A program made the position numbers and the translations under genes. This document shows positions 59,244-64,000 of a stretch of DNA of 64,000 nucleotides, piece by piece. Origin of the DNA: Bacteroides sp. (lineage in GTDB: Bacteria; Bacteroidota; Bacteroidia; Bacteroidales; Muribaculaceae). How positions within the stretch are numbered: the stretch's first letter is position 1; every line of letters starts with the position of its first letter. A model generated the notes under the pieces. It worked only from the letters and a program-made list of their open reading frames with translations. It was not told the DNA's origin and ran no database searches. The stretch covers positions 1-64,000 of the forward strand of contig JAAVCL010000002.1 in assembly GCA_014802335.1 (NCBI GenBank), in the 5' to 3' direction.

Positions 59244-60851
59244 ATGAAAAAAATACTTTATTTCGTGATTTGCTGCGGTTTGGCCGCCACTATTTTTGCT
59301 GATAACAATATCATGCCTCCGGCGCAAAAATTACGTTGGGCGGAAACGGCGATTGCCGACCTCTATGTAGACACGGTGAATGAAGACCAACTGGTAGAAA
59401 CAGCAATCAAGAGTATGCTTGAGGAACTTGATCCTCATTCCTCTTACACCACGGCCGAGGAAACACGCGAAATGAATGAGCCTTTGAATGGCAATTTCAG
59501 CGGTATAGGCATCACTTTCAACATGAACAAAGACACGCTCTATGTTATCTCCACAGTGGCCGGAGGCCCTTCGGAAAGAGCGGGTATTTTGGCCGGCGAC
59601 CGAATCATAACTGTAAACGACACATCAATCGCCGGTGTAAAGATGAAGAATTCTGACATAATGAAGCGTCTTCGCGGCCCGAAAGGCACCCGCGTAGATG
59701 TGAGAGTGCTCCGACACAGTTCGGGCAAGAATGATTCGATAGATTTCCGCCTGACCCGTGCCGACATTCCAATATATAGTATTGACGCCGCTTATATGGC
59801 CGACCCGACTACAGGCTATATCCGCGTAAATCGTTTTGCCGCCGAAACCAACAATGAGTTTATTGAAGCCGTAGAGAAGCTTAAGAAGCAGGGCATGACC
59901 GGGCTTATACTTGATCTGGTGGATAACGGAGGGGGCTATCTCAATGCCGCTGTTGATATTTTGGGTGAACTTCTCGAACCGGGCAATACAGCTGTCTACA
60001 CCGAAGGACGCCAGTCGCCCATCCACTATTTCGAAGCACATCCAAAATCGAGAACACCTTTATTCAACAAGGGGCGTCTGGTGGTGATGGTGAATCAGAA
60101 CAGTGCCTCGGCTGCCGAGATCACTTCGGGGGCCATTCAAGACTGGGACCGCGGTGTTATTGTGGGACGACGCACTTTCGGAAAAGGACTTGTGCAACGC
60201 CCCATTCCGTTCCCTGACGGGTCAATGATTCGCCTCACGGTGGCACATTATTACACTCCCTCGGGACGCGACATTCAAAAGCCTTACACGAAGGGGGATG
60301 CCAGCGGTTACCGACATGATATTCTTGATCGCCTCAACAGCGGAGAACTCATGCACGCCGACTCTATAAAATATATTGATTCACTAAAAGTCAGCACCCT
60401 CAAACTTGGACGTGAAATCTATGGGGGCGGCGGCATATCGCCCGACTTGTTTGTGCCGCTCGATACAACAGCTTTTACCAACTACTATCGCGACGTGATT
60501 GCCAAAGGGGCTCTTAACCAATTTGTGATAAAGTATGTTGATACTCATCGCAAAGAGATAAAAAAGCTCTATGGAAATGACCGGAAATTTATTGACGGCT
60601 TCAAGGTGACCGATGAAATGCTGGCCGATCTTTATGAAACGGCCAAAGCCGAAGGTGTTGAACCAAATGAAGAAGAAGCCGCCCGCAGCCGTCAACTCTT
60701 TGAAATGCAAATAAAAGCACTCATCGGCCGTGATATATATGATCAGGCCACATATTTCAAGGTCTATAATCTATATGATCCGATATTCAAAGAGGCTCTC
60801 AGGATTGTAAACAGCCCCGACTATGACTCGATTTTAAGTAAAAAAAATTAA
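59244..60851 (+). CDS. S41 family (CtpA-like) C-terminal processing peptidase
   Basis: PDZ GIGITFNMNKDTLYVISTVAGGPSERAGILAGDRI; catalytic MVNQNSASAAEITSGAIQDWDRGVIVGRRTFGKGLVQ. Confidence 0.95.
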   Translation: MKKILYFVICCGLAATIFADNNIMPPAQKLRWAETAIADLYVDTVNEDQLVETAIKSMLEELDPHSSYTTAEETREMNEPLNGNFSGIGITFNMNKDTLYVISTVAGGPSERAGILAGDRIITVNDTSIAGVKMKNSDIMKRLRGPKGTRVDVRVLRHSSGKNDSIDFRLTRADIPIYSIDAAYMADPTTGYIRVNRFAAETNNEFIEAVEKLKKQGMTGLILDLVDNGGGYLNAAVDILGELLEPGNTAVYTEGRQSPIHYFEAHPKSRTPLFNKGRLVVMVNQNSASAAEITSGAIQDWDRGVIVGRRTFGKGLVQRPIPFPDGSMIRLTVAHYYTPSGRDIQKPYTKGDASGYRHDILDRLNSGELMHADSIKYIDSLKVSTLKLGREIYGGGGISPDLFVPLDTTAFTNYYRDVIAKGALNQFVIKYVDTHRKEIKKLYGNDRKFIDGFKVTDEMLADLYETAKAEGVEPNEEEAARSRQLFEMQIKALIGRDIYDQATYFKVYNLYDPIFKEALRIVNSPDYDSILSKKN

Positions 60852-60879
60852 GAAATCCAACGCAGGTAGAAAAGAAGAC

Positions 60880-62364
60880 ATGACAGATCGAGGCATCAGA
60901 CTGACATTCAGCTTATTATTATTATTTATCTTCGGAATATTTTCCATACATGCCGACCAGCCATATCTTGATAGCGACCCGTTGCCGCACGACTCACTCC
61001 CGGTTCTTGATTTGAGCGGAGAAATCTATGAAACTCCGGTTAACAAATCATTGTTTCCACGTGTATTCACGGGCTATCGACACATTTCACGACGCCGCCC
61101 TTATTCTCAATTCCCCGATGCGGGGGTGGTGAGCGAAGTTATGGCCGAAGTTTGGAGAGACCCGGTGGTAACACCTGATTCTGTCGTATTATCTGACGAA
61201 GATCTGCAACCCGACCCTGATGCACTGTCTCCCGTAACGCCGCAACCGGCTACAACCGAATCTTCTTACGAAGCTGAGATGCCAACCCGCGAAGAACTGT
61301 CGGTTGCTTTCGGCTCGGTGATTCCCTCCTGGTTGAGAAAGTCGATAGATACGTATCGCTTTCAGGAAGATTTTGCATACACCATGATGATTGATAATCC
61401 TTCTCTGATAGAGTATGCGTATTGGGATCTTCCGGAACCGCCGCGTCTGCCCGAAGAAGATTATTCATTCCGAGGTTATCTGAAACGACTTAATCTTCCG
61501 GAAATCAAACCCGCGGCAAATCTGCCTGTCCACGCCAACGGTGGCCGTATAAACTGGCTGCACTCATTCAATGTTGCCATTCAACTCTCGCAGGCCTACG
61601 TATCAAGCAACTGGTATCAGGGCGGAACAAGTCATCTCGCTTTCTTCGCTAACACCTCTTGGGACGTACAACTCAATCAAGTGTATTATCCCAAGGCGAT
61701 GTTTCAAAGCACAGTGTCGTATAAATTGGCCATTAACTCGACTCCCGACGACCAATATCACCGCTACAACGTGTCGCAAGATTTATTTCAATATAATCTG
61801 AAGGCCGGTTATAAGGCACTTGAGAACTGGTACTACTCGTTTACGATGCAATTCAAGACTCAGTTCTTCAACAGTTATCCGACCAATTCACCCGACCGCA
61901 GCGCCTCTTTTCTATCACCCGGTGAATTCAACGTGGGTCTCGGTATGACTTATTCAAAACAAAACGAGAAAAAGACCTTGACTTTCACAGCCTCCATTTC
62001 TCCGATATCTTACAACCTGAAAACGTGCATCGATAAATGGGTGGATCACTCACAATTCGGTATCCGCGCCGACCGCAAATTGCTTAATGAAATAGGTAGC
62101 AACGCAGAAGTAAACTTCACTGCATTGCTATGGGGAAACACCACGTATACAACCCGTCTGTTTATATTCTCCGATTATAAGAATATGCAGACAGACTGGG
62201 AGAATACGTTAAACTTTCAATTTTCGCGGCTCTTTTCAACTCAAATCTATGCCCATTTGAGGTATGACACATCAGCAGATTCTTCCATATCAAGAAAATG
62301 GAGAAAACTTATGATGAAAGAGATTTTGAGTGTGGGAATAAGTTACAGCTTTTCAACCAAATGA
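60880..62364 (+). CDS. DUF3078-like outer membrane protein
   Basis: SFNVAIQLSQAYVSSNWYQGGTSHLAFFANTSWDVQ; C-terminal beta-barrel. Confidence 0.75.
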   Translation: MTDRGIRLTFSLLLLFIFGIFSIHADQPYLDSDPLPHDSLPVLDLSGEIYETPVNKSLFPRVFTGYRHISRRRPYSQFPDAGVVSEVMAEVWRDPVVTPDSVVLSDEDLQPDPDALSPVTPQPATTESSYEAEMPTREELSVAFGSVIPSWLRKSIDTYRFQEDFAYTMMIDNPSLIEYAYWDLPEPPRLPEEDYSFRGYLKRLNLPEIKPAANLPVHANGGRINWLHSFNVAIQLSQAYVSSNWYQGGTSHLAFFANTSWDVQLNQVYYPKAMFQSTVSYKLAINSTPDDQYHRYNVSQDLFQYNLKAGYKALENWYYSFTMQFKTQFFNSYPTNSPDRSASFLSPGEFNVGLGMTYSKQNEKKTLTFTASISPISYNLKTCIDKWVDHSQFGIRADRKLLNEIGSNAEVNFTALLWGNTTYTTRLFIFSDYKNMQTDWENTLNFQFSRLFSTQIYAHLRYDTSADSSISRKWRKLMMKEILSVGISYSFSTK

Positions 62365-62924
62365 AGATGAAATTATCCTCTCTTCTTATCCCGGCGATCC
62401 TCTGCCTTATCCTGACATTCAAGCCGGAGATCAAAGCCGAGGAAATAACGATCCGAGATATAATAGCCGCCCGGGATTGGTGCGACCGGAACATGTTGCA
62501 CCGTATAGAAGGCATTTGGGAATTTCCGGATGATGAAACGACAGTGCTGATAAAACGCAGCAATGTCCGCCCGCATTACTACGAAATAGTAACCGTTTCC
62601 TCACCCGACACGCGTCTCAAACCGGGCGATGTGGCAGGATATTTAAAAGAGTCGGCGGAAAGCAATAAGTTTGAAATGGCTCTTTATCGCGACAGGATGA
62701 ACGATGTCCTCGCCGAACCGGCCAAGTGTCTTGCCCAACTCACCGAAAACGATAATGCAATTGTTGCAAAAGGGAGAAAAATTAAATTCTCGTTAAAAAG
62801 CAACCGCCTGCTTCCTCTTTTTTGGAGAATGATACATCTGACTGTAAAGGACCCTCTCGAGAATTTACCTAAAGGTCTGATCAGAGTTTATCCTTCCTCC
62901 TCCCGAAATCCAGACTACCTTTAA
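62361..62924 (+). CDS. Secreted hypothetical protein
   Basis: ATGA overlap with the upstream stop; signal peptide MKMKLSSLLIPAILCLILTFKPEIKA. Confidence 0.75.
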   Translation: MKMKLSSLLIPAILCLILTFKPEIKAEEITIRDIIAARDWCDRNMLHRIEGIWEFPDDETTVLIKRSNVRPHYYEIVTVSSPDTRLKPGDVAGYLKESAESNKFEMALYRDRMNDVLAEPAKCLAQLTENDNAIVAKGRKIKFSLKSNRLLPLFWRMIHLTVKDPLENLPKGLIRVYPSSSRNPDYL

Positions 62925-62953
62925 AGGGGCAAACCGGAAGTTGAGTCAATTCA

Positions 62954-62971
62954 GACATGGCACCCCATGTC
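62954..62971. repeat. Single REP-like palindrome
   Basis: GACATGG-CACC-CCATGTC. Confidence 0.65.
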
Positions 62972-63027
62972 TCCACATTCAAGATTATCAAACAAGAATA
63001 TTAATCAAGATCACAAATAAAGCTGCT

Positions 63028-63543
63028 GTGAGAAAGATTTCATTAATAATTTTCCTTCTGGCCCTTCTCCCGGTCGCCGACATGTATTCATCCACAAACG
63101 GACGACGCAAAGGATATACCTTGAAAACAGATAAGAAAACAGACGTTTCATCAAATGACGATATGGTGAAAGGGAGCTTTATGGTCGCTTCGCAATGCGA
63201 GGATTGCAATCATGGCTACCGTCTTGATGAAGTTAAGTTTTCGGGCTTTGACAAGCCGCGGAACAGTAAGTATGAAACTTTTTTTATAACAAATAATACC
63301 GACCGTATTCTGACCGGCGTAAATCTCTATATAGAATATCAGACAACCGACGGGCAGATGCTGCACAAGCGTTTCTATCCCTTGCGCTGTAATATTCCAC
63401 CCGGAGAAACGCGAAATGTTCAACTCAACAGTTGGGACACTCAACACTCTTTCGTCTTTGAAAAAAGTGCAACCTCTTCAAAATCCAATGCCACACCTTT
63501 CAAAGTTATTTTCGACCCAGTAGCCTTCTACCTCCGTTTCTGA
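63028..63543 (+). CDS. Secreted hypothetical protein (GTG start proposed)
   Basis: GTG start gives signal peptide VRKISLIIFLLALLPVADMYSS; the supplied ORF's first residues are translated REP sequence. Confidence 0.6.
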   Translation: MRKISLIIFLLALLPVADMYSSTNGRRKGYTLKTDKKTDVSSNDDMVKGSFMVASQCEDCNHGYRLDEVKFSGFDKPRNSKYETFFITNNTDRILTGVNLYIEYQTTDGQMLHKRFYPLRCNIPPGETRNVQLNSWDTQHSFVFEKSATSSKSNATPFKVIFDPVAFYLRF

Positions 63544-63676
63544 AATTACACCCATGCCCTCTCATACATCTCACCTCCACTAAATGAATTCAAAATTTAG
63601 AAACTTGATTAAATAATCTTATATTAGCAATCAAGCCGTCTGAACACTTTAATCGGCACATTGCCGACTTGATTCC

Positions 63677-64000
63677 CAGACGTGGCACGCCCTACATTGG
63701 CATCGCTACTATTCATTCCCGGAGGGTCGGTGCGATTCGTTACCGGACCAGTGGCGGTCTCCATTACCGGACCAATGTAGGGACGTGGCGTGCCACGTCT
63801 GGGGAATCACCATACATAATACATCGTCGCAAGGTTCAGACGTGGCACGCCAAGTCCCTACATTGGCGTCGCTCCGATTCATTTCCGGAGGGTCGTTGCG
63901 ATTCGTTACCGGACGAGTGGCGGTCCCCATTACCGGACGAGTGTTGGGACGTGGCGTGCCACGTCTGGGGAATCACCATACATAATACATCGTCGCAAGC
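63677..64000. repeat. Two tandem ~160-bp REPIN-like units, truncated by the window end
   Basis: Copy 1 63677-63836 and copy 2 63837-64000, each with a + palindrome start, CCGGAGGGTCG..GATTCGTTACCGGAC spacer, inverted palindrome GACGTGGCGTGCCACGTC and tail TGGGGAATCACCATACATAATACATCGTCGCAAG. Confidence 0.9.

Noticed and set aside
63677-64000. CRISPR array
   Set aside because: Units are ~160 bp with internal palindromes and similar spacers, not short repeats with unique spacers; no cas genes in the window.

Overview
This is a Bacteroidota chromosome segment, most like Bacteroidales/Muribaculaceae by gene content and style (inference from family content). It carries, in order: tRNA-Met(CAT); an AI-2E/PerM-type transporter; a tripartite RND efflux operon; an acyl-ACP thioesterase; a RAYT-like HUH transposase embedded in palindromic REP/REPIN-like repeats; secreted proteins (BspA-type LRR, C10 peptidase, others); a SusC/SusD pair; a type IX secretion cluster (porT-porP-porK/gldK-porL/gldL-porM/gldM-porN/gldN); housekeeping genes (TPM/YgcG, dGTPase, LysE fusion, pyrE, comF, recX, prmC); a giant Fn3/choice-of-anchor surface protein divergent from a TPR-AraC regulator; an operon-like run of exported proteins (CHASE2, FecR-like, beta-propeller, TPR-caspase, DUF4384, small secreted, transglutaminase-like); then parE, coaD, an S41 peptidase and DUF3078-type genes. 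The best candidates for something undescribed are (1) the extracytoplasmic CHASE2/propeller/caspase/transglutaminase cassette, whose first gene is split at a C9 tract, and (2) the RAYT with REPIN-like doublets, TTAGGCG-type heptad borders and a 104-nt pure purine tract. A 196-bp nested inverted-repeat element that supplies the coaD stop codon is also notable. All calls come from reading the sequence and supplied translations; no database search was run.
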